A model generated the notes under the pieces. That model did not search any database, was not told where the DNA came from, and saw only the letters and a list, made by a program, of their open reading frames with translations. From Deltaproteobacteria bacterium (GTDB lineage: Bacteria; Desulfobacterota; Dissulfuribacteria; Dissulfuribacterales; QOAL01): a DNA stretch of 44,595 nt. Below are positions 25,979 to 33,925 of the stretch, in pieces; within the stretch, counting starts at the first letter, position 1; every line of letters starts with the position of its first letter. The stretch spans positions 1-44,595 of the forward strand of contig WGDC01000017.1 of assembly GCA_015493475.1 (NCBI GenBank). The letters run 5' to 3'. A program made the translations under genes and the position numbers.

Positions 25979-28921
25979 CTATGTCCCCTCCACGAGCCTT
26001 TCCCGGATGGCCCCGGCCACCTCCTCGAGCCGGACGCCCCGTGAACCCTTCAGTAGAACCACCCTAGGTGTACCATTAAAAAAGATGCCTTCTTCTTCCC
26101 TGAGAAAACCCGCAGCCTCGTTAGAATCTTCAAAGGTATAGATACGCCCCATGGGGAACCCGGCCTCCATGGCACCGCGCGCCACGTATCGAGCCATCTT
26201 TCCAATCGCAACAATGACCGAGGGATGAACGGACGCAGCCTTTTTACCAAGCTCCGCATGAAACTTCTCTGAATCATGGCCGAGCTCGAGCATGTCACCT
26301 AGAACGAGATTCACCGCGAGATCCGGGGCGAGATCCGGGATGGACCCCAGCGCGGCCTCCATGGAAGAAGGATTGGCATTGTAGCTGTCATCCAGCAGAA
26401 CCCACCCTCCAAAATCCTCCCTGTTCATCCGACCCTTTGGCGGAGAACATTCCTGTATGCCCTCGGCAATGGAAGACGTGGAAATACCGAGGCTCATGCC
26501 TACACAAAAGGCAGCCGCTATGTTCAATACGTTGGCCCTTCCGATCAGCCTCGAGTTTACCTCGACTTCTTTACCGTCTGCATCGAGAATCACGTCAAGC
26601 CCGTTCCCTGTCATCTTCCACCCCGTAACTATGACGGCATGGTCTATTCGCGTAAGAGAAAGGGCCTTCTCCTTGGTCCCAAATCCCCAGACGTTCCTGG
26701 CGCCTGTGCGTTCCAGTCCTCTTACTACAAGTTCATCGTCGAGATTTACTATCGCCTTTCCCCGGTCAGGAAGGGCTTCCAATACAAATCCCTTTTCACG
26801 GGCAATGTTCTCGAGGCTACCCAAGCCCTCAAGATGAACCGGACGGACGCAGGTCAAGATCCCGATTTCAGGTTGGGCGATCTGACACAGGCGCTTAATC
26901 TCGCCAGGCATGTTTGTCCCCATTTCAAGAACCGCCCACTCGGTGCCAGGCTCCATGGAGAAAATAGTAAGAGGAAGTCCAACAAGGTTATTAAAATTTC
27001 CCTTCGTGGCCCCTGCCCTGAACGCCCGCGAAACCACTGAGAAAACAAGGTCCTTGGTGGTGGTCTTTCCACAACTTCCAGTTACCGCAATGGTCTTGAT
27101 CCCGAGAAATCTCCTGTACCAGGAAGCAAATTGGCCGAGCCCGAAAAGTGTGTCCCCAAGGACAATGACCGGGCGCGCCTCCACGCCCTCTGGCGCGTTT
27201 TCACACACTGCTGCCAGCGCGCCCGCCTCAAAAGCCGTCTCCACAAAAAGGCCGCCGTCGAACCTTTCGCCCCTTAGAGCCCAGAACAAATCTCCCTGCT
27301 TTATCGTGCGGCTATCCGTGGAGATGGAATCGAATGTCAGCAGGCGGAACCTGTCCGCAAGGTTGCCGCCAGTTACCTTACGAACATTTTCTAGGGTGGG
27401 ACCGAACAGCGCCTGGCTGTTGTACGGTCCCTTGGCCAACGCTGCCAGTTTAAGACCCCTGGATAGCACCTTCTTGTCGTAAAAAGGGCACCTTTTGGTG
27501 CCGAAAATCTGGTAATTCTCGTGTCCCTTTCCCGCCACGAGAATCATATCACCGGCCCTGGCATGGGAACACCCCCAGTATATTGCCTCCTGCCTGTCCT
27601 CCATTACGCGCACCTTGTACGCCAACTCCCGCGGCACACCCGACAACATATCGTCTATTATACTCGAGGGGTTCTCAGTCCTGGGATTGTCAGAAGTAAG
27701 GATGGCAACGTCTGAAAGCATGGCGGCGATACGGGCCATCTCGGGCCGTTTCCCCCTATCCCTGTCACCCCCGCAGCCAATAACCGTTATGACCTTGCCG
27801 TTCTCCTTTATCTCGTTCAGGCTGCCAAGCACGCTTCTGACTGCATCCGGGGTATGGGCATAATCTACAAAACCGGTAATCCCTTCATGAAAGATGGGCT
27901 CGAGCCTTCCATGAACGAAGCGCACTGACTCTATGCCCTTCTTCACAGCACTTAGGGAAACATCCAAGGAAATAGCCACGGAAGCTGCCGCCAGGATATT
28001 TGAAAGGTTATGCCTGCCAATAAGCGGAGAATTTATATCGAGCCGTTCTGACTTCAGCCTAAGACTCGCCCTGATGCCTCCGGGGCCAAGGCTAAAATCC
28101 GTAGCCGTGATATCTGCGCCCTCAGCGGACAGTGAGTAGGAAAGCCTTTCCACGGTAGTCTCTTCATAGAGCCTTCTGCCGTATGGGTCATCAAGGTTGA
28201 TGACTCTCCTGTCCGTACGGCCTTTATTGAACAATGTAGCCTTTGCCCTGAAGTATTCCTCGAAGCTACCGTGATAATCAAGATGATCACGCGTAAGGTT
28301 AGTGAAAAGGGCCACGGCGAACTTACATCCTTCAACCCTTCCCTGGTCAAGGGCGTGGGACGAAACCTCGGCAACCACGTACTCAGCACCCTGGTCCAGA
28401 GCGTCTTTCAGAAATGCGTGGAAGGATACGCAGTCTGGCGTGGTGAGACAAGAAACTGTCTCAGAATTGCCTATCCTTCGACAAATGGTGCCTGAGATCG
28501 CGGTCTTCTTTCCTGATGCATTAAGTATTGCCTCGATAATATACGAACAGGTAGTTTTGCCGTTTGTGCCCGTAATTCCTATGACCTTGAGCTTCGCGCT
28601 CGGCCTGCCAAAAAAATAGTGGGATATAAGCCCGGCTGCACGACGAACATTGGTTGAGGAAAGCAGGGGAAAGGAAGCTGGTAAAAGCACGGCAGCCTCT
28701 TCACTGTATTGTTCAGGCACGAGTGCTGCACCTGCGCCTCTTTCCACTGCATCCATTAGAAAATTGTACCCATGTATCCGGCTTCCAGGCAGTGCCATAA
28801 ATAGGCATCCCGGCTTCACCTTCCGGGAATCTATTGCAACGGATGAAATATCCACAGAATCGTCACCCTGTACAAGGGTGCAAACCCTTTCTGTAGCCTC
28901 AAGAAGCCCAAGTAATCTCAT
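25979..28921 (-). CDS. murEF: MurE-MurF fusion: DAP- and D-Ala-D-Ala-adding ligase
   Basis: A single 980-residue frame encodes two complete Mur ligases that are usually separate. Residues 1 to about 495 are MurE, which adds the third amino acid: ATP loop GITGTNGKTT at 115-124, NLTRDHLDYHGSFEEY, and DNPR at 411-414, the mark of meso-diaminopimelate specificity. Residues from about 505 to 980 are MurF, which adds D-Ala-D-Ala: FDSISTDSRTIKQGDLFWAL, a second ATP loop AVTGSCGKTTTKD at 612-624, LEMGTNMPGEI and LLDDSYNANPSSMEAAL. The join is short, with no stop codon or obvious linker domain. Such fusions occur in some other bacteria and may channel the intermediate. The gene follows an intrinsic terminator and abuts mraY. 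Confidence 0.96.
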   Translation of the reverse strand: MRLLGLLEATERVCTLVQGDDSVDISSVAIDSRKVKPGCLFMALPGSRIHGYNFLMDAVERGAGAALVPEQYSEEAAVLLPASFPLLSSTNVRRAAGLISHYFFGRPSAKLKVIGITGTNGKTTCSYIIEAILNASGKKTAISGTICRRIGNSETVSCLTTPDCVSFHAFLKDALDQGAEYVVAEVSSHALDQGRVEGCKFAVALFTNLTRDHLDYHGSFEEYFRAKATLFNKGRTDRRVINLDDPYGRRLYEETTVERLSYSLSAEGADITATDFSLGPGGIRASLRLKSERLDINSPLIGRHNLSNILAAASVAISLDVSLSAVKKGIESVRFVHGRLEPIFHEGITGFVDYAHTPDAVRSVLGSLNEIKENGKVITVIGCGGDRDRGKRPEMARIAAMLSDVAILTSDNPRTENPSSIIDDMLSGVPRELAYKVRVMEDRQEAIYWGCSHARAGDMILVAGKGHENYQIFGTKRCPFYDKKVLSRGLKLAALAKGPYNSQALFGPTLENVRKVTGGNLADRFRLLTFDSISTDSRTIKQGDLFWALRGERFDGGLFVETAFEAGALAAVCENAPEGVEARPVIVLGDTLFGLGQFASWYRRFLGIKTIAVTGSCGKTTTKDLVFSVVSRAFRAGATKGNFNNLVGLPLTIFSMEPGTEWAVLEMGTNMPGEIKRLCQIAQPEIGILTCVRPVHLEGLGSLENIAREKGFVLEALPDRGKAIVNLDDELVVRGLERTGARNVWGFGTKEKALSLTRIDHAVIVTGWKMTGNGLDVILDADGKEVEVNSRLIGRANVLNIAAAFCVGMSLGISTSSIAEGIQECSPPKGRMNREDFGGWVLLDDSYNANPSSMEAALGSIPDLAPDLAVNLVLGDMLELGHDSEKFHAELGKKAASVHPSVIVAIGKMARYVARGAMEAGFPMGRIYTFEDSNEAAGFLREEEGIFFNGTPRVVLLKGSRGVRLEEVAGAIRERLVEGT

Positions 28922-28954
28922 TAAATTTAAAAAACTCTCTGTTGCCTGGTTTTT

Positions 28955-28976
28955 AAAAAAGCGGCCGAAAGGCCGG
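28955..28976 (-). terminator. Intrinsic terminator inside the dcw cluster, after ftsI
   Basis: On the minus strand CGGCC pairs with GGCCG around a TTTC loop (stem 28962-28966 and 28971-28975), followed by one C and six T residues at 28955-28960. It starts about 12 nt after the ftsI stop and lies about 35 nt before the murE-murF start. This is a textbook Rho-independent signal in a cluster that is normally read through, so it may attenuate or separate expression of the two halves. Confidence 0.75.
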
Positions 28977-28987
28977 AAACCCCGCCC

Positions 28988-30622
28988 CTATACAGGTCCC
29001 TTTCTGCAGATGAGGACGCATTCCTTCTTAAGAGAAAGCCTGCGGCCAGGCTTCGGATATTGTTCTGTGACTTTTCCCTTGCCAGAGATACGAATCCTCA
29101 TTCCAAGACGACCTGCCAACTCGAGGGCGCTTCTAATAGAAAGTCCCCTCAGGTCTGGCATAAATCCAGAGAAACCTTTATTTGTCCGGGTATTCACGTA
29201 AGACCGGCCGTAAAGGTCTTTTGCCCTGATAGCGAACCGGTAGCGTTCTGTCAAGGCCGCAGCTCCCATTCGTGCCAGGGATGCCATCCGGCCAAGGGTT
29301 CCCCTTCTTTCGGCGGGTGTGTATCTCGCGTCAAACAGAACGCTAATATAACTAATTTCCGGATTATCTGCAGGCCAAAAACCGAGCCCTACCACCTGAT
29401 AGCACCTTGAGCCATTACAATGCCCAGGCGCATAGGCCGCCATTGATGGCCCCCTGTCATCCCCGGCTATTGTCAGGAAAAGCCTGTGTGCCTCCTCGTG
29501 CAATAGTTTAGCGGAACTAGCGCCACCTGATTGCGACTGATTCCGTGCGTTCACAGCAAGCCTTGGCGTGGGGGGGCTTCCATTTTTAATCAATGCAGTA
29601 TATGCAGCAATCATTTGAACAGGTGTAGCGCTTGCCGTGGAGGCGATAACATCTGTAACATTTGCTGAAAGTACAGATGGGAGCCGTCCCTGCATCTCAC
29701 CGGGAAGATCGATTCCGGTCTCCTGGCCAAAACCCGCTGCTATGAGGCTGTGGAAAAGCCCGCAGCCCAAAACAAGGCCCTCAAGTTCCTTATTATCAAG
29801 ACGGGTCCAAAAGCCGGCGTCTCTTCCGAATCTGTGCCAGTGCCATCCCTTGAGTCTGACGACTGACTCATCGGTCCTTTTCTCCCTTAGAGAAGAAACG
29901 CCGTTGTTGTCAGTATGGCCTTCCCCGCTTTTTTCAGGACCTTCCTGTTCACTCAGTCTCGCATCGAGAGCCCGTGCCTCAGCAAGGGCCACCATTACAG
30001 ACCATGGATTTACTGTGCCCTTTATGGCAAGGTTTTTCCGGTCGCAACAGCCAATCCTTTTCCTCGATCCGGCTGTAATGCTCGTCATGGCAAGGATCTG
30101 GCCTGTACGCACATCCATGAGAATCATCGCCCCGGATCGTGAACGCAGACGCCTCATCTGCCAAGCGAGATTCTTTTTGCATAGGGCCTGTAAATTCTTG
30201 TCCACAGAAAGGATAAGGGGCTCTCTGCGGGCCCCTTCCTTTCCATGGGAGAGGAGATAGCCATCGTAAACATACTCTAATCCCTCAAGGCCCCGGCCAT
30301 AGCGATCGACGTATCCGAGGAGTCCGTCCAAAAGACCCTTGTAGGGGTGAACACGCACTGCCCCTCTTTCAGGGTCTCTCCTTGAAATACAAAGGATTGA
30401 GCCAGTCCTATCCACTATGGCCCGTCTATCCATCAGCCTCGTAGATAGGCCCGATGAGTTGGAAAAAGAAACGCCAGGGGCAAGAGCTGGGTTGTCCGGA
30501 TGCTGCTTATCAGACACCCTCTCCCCGAAACAGCCTGTTACACACAGGCCCATGAAAAAAAGGGCCACCGCCCAAAAAAAGACAGAAAGACCCCTTTTTA
30601 CAGACTCCCTATCCTTTTTCAT
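28988..30622 (-). CDS. FtsI-like PASTA protein lacking transpeptidase motifs
   Basis: The position in the dcw cluster and the framework identify this 544-residue protein as an FtsI (septal class B PBP) relative. It has a membrane anchor at about 12-31, RRAIVDRTGSILC at 66-78, GRGLEGLEYVYDGYL, LILSVDKNLQ, GAMILMDVRTGQILAM, FGQETGIDLPGE and a C-terminal PASTA domain (about 486-542). The catalytic centre is gone. The SxxK site reads PWSVMV (Ser208 kept, Lys replaced by Val211), the SxN segment before FGQETGIDLPGE is missing or changed, and the KTG site is replaced around APGHCNG (399-404). The pedestal region between RRAIVDRTG and GLEGLE is about 100 residues shorter than usual. The anchor also contains VTGC, a possible lipobox. 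It is an intact long frame, so it is probably a kept pseudoenzyme rather than decay. Confidence 0.85.
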   Translation of the reverse strand: MKKDRESVKRGLSVFFWAVALFFMGLCVTGCFGERVSDKQHPDNPALAPGVSFSNSSGLSTRLMDRRAIVDRTGSILCISRRDPERGAVRVHPYKGLLDGLLGYVDRYGRGLEGLEYVYDGYLLSHGKEGARREPLILSVDKNLQALCKKNLAWQMRRLRSRSGAMILMDVRTGQILAMTSITAGSRKRIGCCDRKNLAIKGTVNPWSVMVALAEARALDARLSEQEGPEKSGEGHTDNNGVSSLREKRTDESVVRLKGWHWHRFGRDAGFWTRLDNKELEGLVLGCGLFHSLIAAGFGQETGIDLPGEMQGRLPSVLSANVTDVIASTASATPVQMIAAYTALIKNGSPPTPRLAVNARNQSQSGGASSAKLLHEEAHRLFLTIAGDDRGPSMAAYAPGHCNGSRCYQVVGLGFWPADNPEISYISVLFDARYTPAERRGTLGRMASLARMGAAALTERYRFAIRAKDLYGRSYVNTRTNKGFSGFMPDLRGLSIRSALELAGRLGMRIRISGKGKVTEQYPKPGRRLSLKKECVLICRKGPV

Positions 30623-30673
30623 GCAGATCCCGCCCCTGACAAACTGTATTCTCGATAAACTGTCTTCTCATGA

Positions 30674-31033
30674 TTATTCTGGCAAAGTTACCACCTGGTC
30701 CTCTTCTGGGGGCCTGAGTCCAAGCCTCTTACCGATCTTCGCCAGCGTAGCCCTGGACGTCATCTTCTCAAGCCTATTATTGAGTATCCTGTTTTCCTTT
30801 TGGATGGCAGCATACTTTTGTTCCAGCCGATTGATGTCATTTGCCACGCCCTTGACCTTGTATGATGCAATAATGGAAAGGCATAGGAAAAGCAGCAGCA
30901 AAAGGAAGGTCAAGACCCCGCGCAGAGACGAATTAAATAGGTTCAGGGAGGAGCCGGTATGCGTCCTCCTCGGACCCCTTGCCCCATAGCTGCGCCTTTG
31001 TGGCATGCGGATCGTTGCTGATTTTATAGTCAT
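30674..31033 (-). CDS. ftsL: Cell-division protein FtsL
   Basis: This 119-residue bitopic protein has a basic N-terminal tail, one membrane helix at about residues 38-60 (VLTFLLLLLFLCLSII) and a periplasmic coiled coil (INRLEQKYAAIQKENRILN) with spaced Leu/Ile residues. FtsL with FtsB and FtsQ normally activates the FtsW-FtsI synthase. Sequence conservation in FtsL is low; the call rests on the topology, the coiled coil and the position between rsmH and ftsI. It overlaps rsmH by 4 bp. Confidence 0.88.
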   Translation of the reverse strand: MTIKSATIRMPQRRSYGARGPRRTHTGSSLNLFNSSLRGVLTFLLLLLFLCLSIIASYKVKGVANDINRLEQKYAAIQKENRILNNRLEKMTSRATLAKIGKRLGLRPPEEDQVVTLPE

Positions 31034-31971
31034 TTTGTCACCTCCGTGATCTTTGCAACCCTCTCAGCTACCCTCAATTTCGCACTTCTAGACCGGGAAT
31101 TTGCCCTCACTTCACTCTGCGAGGGCGTTACCGGTTTCTTGGTTATCACCTCAAGGAACTCGCAAGTCCTGAAAAAATGCTTCACTATCCTGTCTTCAAG
31201 TGAGTGAAAACTGATTACACAAATGCGTCCCCCCTGGTTCAAGGAATTGGTGGCAGTTTCAAGAGCTACGGTAAGGTTTTCGAGTTCCCTATTTATGGCA
31301 ATTCTTAAGGCTTGAAAGGTCTTGGTAGCTGGATGAATCTTTCTTGGATGAAACCTGCGCGGAATGGCCTTCTTGATTATAAGGGCGAGCTCAAGGGTGG
31401 ACAGGATGGGCCTCTCCGCCCGTTTTTTTACTATGGCTGCAGCAATCTTCCTGGCCCAGGGCTCTTCTCCATAAACCTGGATGAGCTCGGAGAGCCTTTC
31501 CACAGGAAGCTTATTAACCATATCAGATGCCAATATGGTATTACTCCTGTCCATCCTCATATCGAGCGGCTCATCTCTCATAAAGCTGAAGCCCCTGCCG
31601 CTTTCATCAAGCTGATAAGAGGAAAGTCCGAGATCCATGATAATCCCGTTAACCCCCTGTAATCCTTCTTCCGACAGAATGAGCTTGATGTTCTTGAAAT
31701 TTGAGTGGTAAAAGGAGACCTTGTCCTCAAAAGCTGACAGCCGCGCTTTCGCCAATTCCAGAGCCTCTTCATCCCAGTCGATGCCAATGAGGCGCTGGAT
31801 CTCGGGAAAGGCTGTAAGCAGGGCCTTGCTGTGGCCTCCAAGGCCTAGGGTAGCATCAACGTACACTCCTCCCCTTTTGGGCATGAGCCCCTGAAGCACC
31901 TCTTTTACAAGGACCGGCCTGTGAAGATCATATAGTTTAGAGTCCGATGCCGTATTCATTGACGATATCAT
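31030..31971 (-). CDS. rsmH: 16S rRNA (cytosine-1402-N4)-methyltransferase
   Basis: RsmH (MraW) methylates C1402 of 16S rRNA using S-adenosylmethionine. The protein has the family opening LHRPVLVKEVLQGL, the SAM-binding VDATLGLGGHSKALL, IMDLGLSSYQLDESGRGFSF, RIAxNxEL-type FQALRIAINRELENL and the C-terminal CVISFHSLEDRIVKHFF. I chose the ATG at 31971 (313 residues), in the middle of the family's usual length; the ATG at 31959 is equally possible, and a start at 32013 would extend further into mraZ. It overlaps the mraZ end in either case. It is the second gene of the dcw cluster. Confidence 0.95.
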   Translation of the reverse strand: MISSMNTASDSKLYDLHRPVLVKEVLQGLMPKRGGVYVDATLGLGGHSKALLTAFPEIQRLIGIDWDEEALELAKARLSAFEDKVSFYHSNFKNIKLILSEEGLQGVNGIIMDLGLSSYQLDESGRGFSFMRDEPLDMRMDRSNTILASDMVNKLPVERLSELIQVYGEEPWARKIAAAIVKKRAERPILSTLELALIIKKAIPRRFHPRKIHPATKTFQALRIAINRELENLTVALETATNSLNQGGRICVISFHSLEDRIVKHFFRTCEFLEVITKKPVTPSQSEVRANSRSRSAKLRVAERVAKITEVTK

Positions 31972-32386
31972 TGCTAATCTCATCAAAATTCTCCCTCGTC
32001 TCCACAAGCTCATTGTCCAGGAGGTCCTTACTCCAGATCTCGAAATAGTTGAGCATTCCTATCAGGACCACTTCCTTCTTTATTTCTGCACCCTGTCTTA
32101 AATGTGAAGGGATGAGGATACGTCCCTGTCCGTCCAGACTGCTCTCCACGGCAGCACCGAGGAGATAACGCTTGAAGGCGAGGACCTTAGGAGGACCGAA
32201 ACGAAAACGGGTGAACTGCTCCTCGACCTTTTTCCATTCCTCGATGGGATAGGCAGCAAGGCAGCTTGGCAGATTGGTAACTATCAACCTCTTATCGTAC
32301 TTGGTTTTCAGAACATCTCTGAACCTAGCCGGGATGCTCAGCCGACCCTTGGAATCCATGTTATGGGTCGATCTGCCACGAAACAT
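31937..32386 (-). CDS. mraZ: Transcriptional regulator MraZ
   Basis: MraZ is a DNA-binding protein that controls its own dcw operon. The 149-residue protein has two SpoVT-AbrB-type halves: FRGRSTHNMDSKGRLSIPARF (beginning at residue 2, with the DxKGR motif) and AVESSLDGQGRILIPSHLR (with DxxGR). It starts the minus-strand cluster. Just upstream are tandem 10-bp repeats overlapping a near-consensus promoter, the arrangement expected for autoregulation. The gene ends within the start region of rsmH. Confidence 0.96.
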   Translation of the reverse strand: MFRGRSTHNMDSKGRLSIPARFRDVLKTKYDKRLIVTNLPSCLAAYPIEEWKKVEEQFTRFRFGPPKVLAFKRYLLGAAVESSLDGQGRILIPSHLRQGAEIKKEVVLIGMLNYFEIWSKDLLDNELVETRENFDEISNDIVNEYGIGL

Positions 32387-32390
32387 TCAC

Positions 32391-32430
32391 CTTACCCCTT
32401 TTCCCCCACTTTTTACCACTTCTTACCACT
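32391..32430 (-). promoter_or_regulatory. Candidate MraZ operator, tandem 10-bp repeats
   Basis: Read on the minus strand, AGTGGTAAGA (32430-32421), AGTGGTAAAA (32420-32411) and AGTGGGGGAA (32410-32401) follow head to tail, with a weaker fourth unit to 32391. Known MraZ boxes are G-rich direct repeats (TGGGN or GTGG type) spaced about one helical turn. The array covers the predicted transcription start of mraZ, so bound MraZ should block initiation. Confidence 0.75.
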
Positions 32431-32457
32431 ATATTTGCAATCCTTTATCCCTGTCAA
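32428..32457 (-). promoter_or_regulatory. Promoter of the dcw cluster
   Basis: On the minus strand a perfect -35 TTGACA (32457-32452) is followed by 18 bp and a -10 TATAGT (32433-32428). Initiation would fall near 32421, giving a leader of about 35 nt before mraZ. The -10 overlaps the first MraZ repeat. Confidence 0.7.
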
Positions 32458-32674
32458 GGGACAATCCGTAATTTCTAGAAAAGGCATCGGGTTTTTTCTT
32501 GTAAAAGCTCCGTTTCCTATACTAGATGGCGGTATTAGCCCCATTTGGCCCATTTTTCATGGCGGGCCAGACACCGAGGTATTATGCTCATGCCTGCTCC
32601 AACTTGTACAAAACCGCGGAAAACAACTGCTTTTCTCAAGGCCAGACAATGTAAAGGGGGAAAGGGGGGAAACA

Positions 32675-33706
32675 ATGATAATAGCAGGCTGTGGAGCCCT
32701 GAATCTTGACCTCATTTTCGAAATTACAGATATAGATATTGTGGCCCGGCTCGGTATTGGCCTTGAACCGGGTAGGGAGTGCGTTATGGATCACCAAGAT
32801 GCCACGGATCTCCTGACGGTGCTTAAAAAGGAGGCGAAGCTTCTTGCCAAAAGCGGCGGAGGCTCTGCCGCAAACACCCTTTGTGCCCTCTCCCGCATGG
32901 GCCACAGGTGTTTTTTCATTGGGACAGTGGGGGAAGATAATGAGGGTGAGTTTCTCCTTGACTCCATGAAGGGTGTGGACTGCTCCCTGGTGAACCGCAG
33001 CGGAAAGAGCAGCCTCTGCATAGTGGTTATTGACAGGCTAAGCCAAGACCGGGCCCTAGCGGTTGTGCCTGGGAGCCTTGCCATTGATCCTGATGAGCCG
33101 AAAACAAGTACCATTTTGGAAAACTGTCGTCTCTTTCACCTTAGTTCCCTTGCCCAGGAGGACGGGCCGGACCTTCAGGGGCACCTTACCGCCCTTTGTC
33201 CCTCTTCCTGCATTGTAAGCTTTGACCCTGGAGAGGTCTATGCTGCAAAGGGATATAAAAAAATAAAGAAGATCCTTTTACGAACATGGCTCCTTTCTGC
33301 CTCAGACGTGGAGTTTGAGCAGATCTTTGGCAAAAAATCCGTAATGGAGGTTATTTCAAAAGGGCTTTTTGGAAGCAAGATTCAGGAGACTATGGAAATC
33401 CCCTTTGACTTTTTCAAAAAGATGCCCCCGCCCATACTTGCAAAGAAATCAGGGGCCAGGGGCGCGCTTCTTGCCTCGACCACTTCCATATATTCATGCC
33501 CTGCAAGAGATGTGGAAAAAATCGTGGACAACACGGGGGCGGGAGACGCCTTTGACGCAGGGCTCATTCATGCAATTTTTTCAAACAAAGGTCCAAAAAA
33601 GGCCCTTGAAGATGCGGTCTCTGTTGCCGCCTTCTCCATCATGTCCCCAGGTAGAACATGGATAGACCACCTGGATGAGGTCATCATTCATCACCAAAGA
33701 CATTGA
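32675..33706 (+). CDS. PfkB-family carbohydrate/nucleoside kinase
   Basis: This 343-residue ribokinase-fold protein has the N-terminal IAGCGALNLDLIFEI, the first signature region GGGSAANTLCALSRMGHRCFFIGTVG (glycines near residues 66-68) and the second signature NTGAGDAFDAG near residue 287, with the catalytic aspartate. It phosphorylates a sugar or nucleoside; the substrate cannot be told from sequence. The ATG at 32675 is preceded by a run of G residues that can serve as ribosome binding site; the frame is open to 32363, but that extension overlaps the mraZ control region and shows no homology. It is divergent from the dcw cluster and has no clear partner. Confidence 0.9.
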   Translation: MIIAGCGALNLDLIFEITDIDIVARLGIGLEPGRECVMDHQDATDLLTVLKKEAKLLAKSGGGSAANTLCALSRMGHRCFFIGTVGEDNEGEFLLDSMKGVDCSLVNRSGKSSLCIVVIDRLSQDRALAVVPGSLAIDPDEPKTSTILENCRLFHLSSLAQEDGPDLQGHLTALCPSSCIVSFDPGEVYAAKGYKKIKKILLRTWLLSASDVEFEQIFGKKSVMEVISKGLFGSKIQETMEIPFDFFKKMPPPILAKKSGARGALLASTTSIYSCPARDVEKIVDNTGAGDAFDAGLIHAIFSNKGPKKALEDAVSVAAFSIMSPGRTWIDHLDEVIIHHQRH

Positions 33707-33814
33707 CGTGACCCGGTTGATCAGCGACAGTTATAATGCTCCTCTGACGACAATTACTGTCCCGGATGATTGAAACAGATTAGTTCTACCTTGGGACCCA
33801 CAAAACTATTTAAA

Positions 33815-33870
33815 AACTCAACTTTCGGACTTGTATTTCCCCCTCATCTAACGTCCTGAAAAGTTGAGTT
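33815..33870. repeat. Long inverted repeat between pfkB-like gene and tRNA-Glu
   Basis: AACTCAACTTTCGGAC (33815-33830) is matched by the complement of GTCCTGAAAAGTTGAGTT (33853-33870) with two extra bases, leaving a 22-nt loop. It could act as a terminator-like or processing hairpin in either direction; no T-run follows on the plus strand. The flanking sequence 33707-33814 shows nothing I can name. Confidence 0.5.
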
Positions 33871-33876
33871 AAACAT

Positions 33877-33910
33877 AAAAAAAGGGAACCAGAAATATCT
33901 TCTGGCTCCC
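33877..33910 (-). terminator. Intrinsic terminator of tRNA-Glu
   Basis: On the minus strand GGGAGCCAGAA (33910-33900) pairs with TTCTGGTTCCC (33894-33884) around a 5-nt loop: an 11-bp stem with one G-T pair, followed by seven T residues (33883-33877). It begins about 15 nt after the tRNA 3' end. Confidence 0.85.
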
Positions 33911-33925
33911 TGTGAGTTTTGATGT

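Noticed and set aside
32363-32674. N-terminal extension of the PfkB-like kinase by 104 codons
   Set aside because: It would start inside the mraZ promoter region and its sequence does not resemble the kinase family; the ATG at 32675 fits the conserved start of the fold.
33788-33799. Plus-strand CCTTGGGACC, identical to the 3' part of the tRNA-Glu acceptor and T stem
   Set aside because: Considered as a remnant of an attachment site, but only 10 bases match, the orientation is inverted relative to the tRNA and no integrase or phage gene is nearby.
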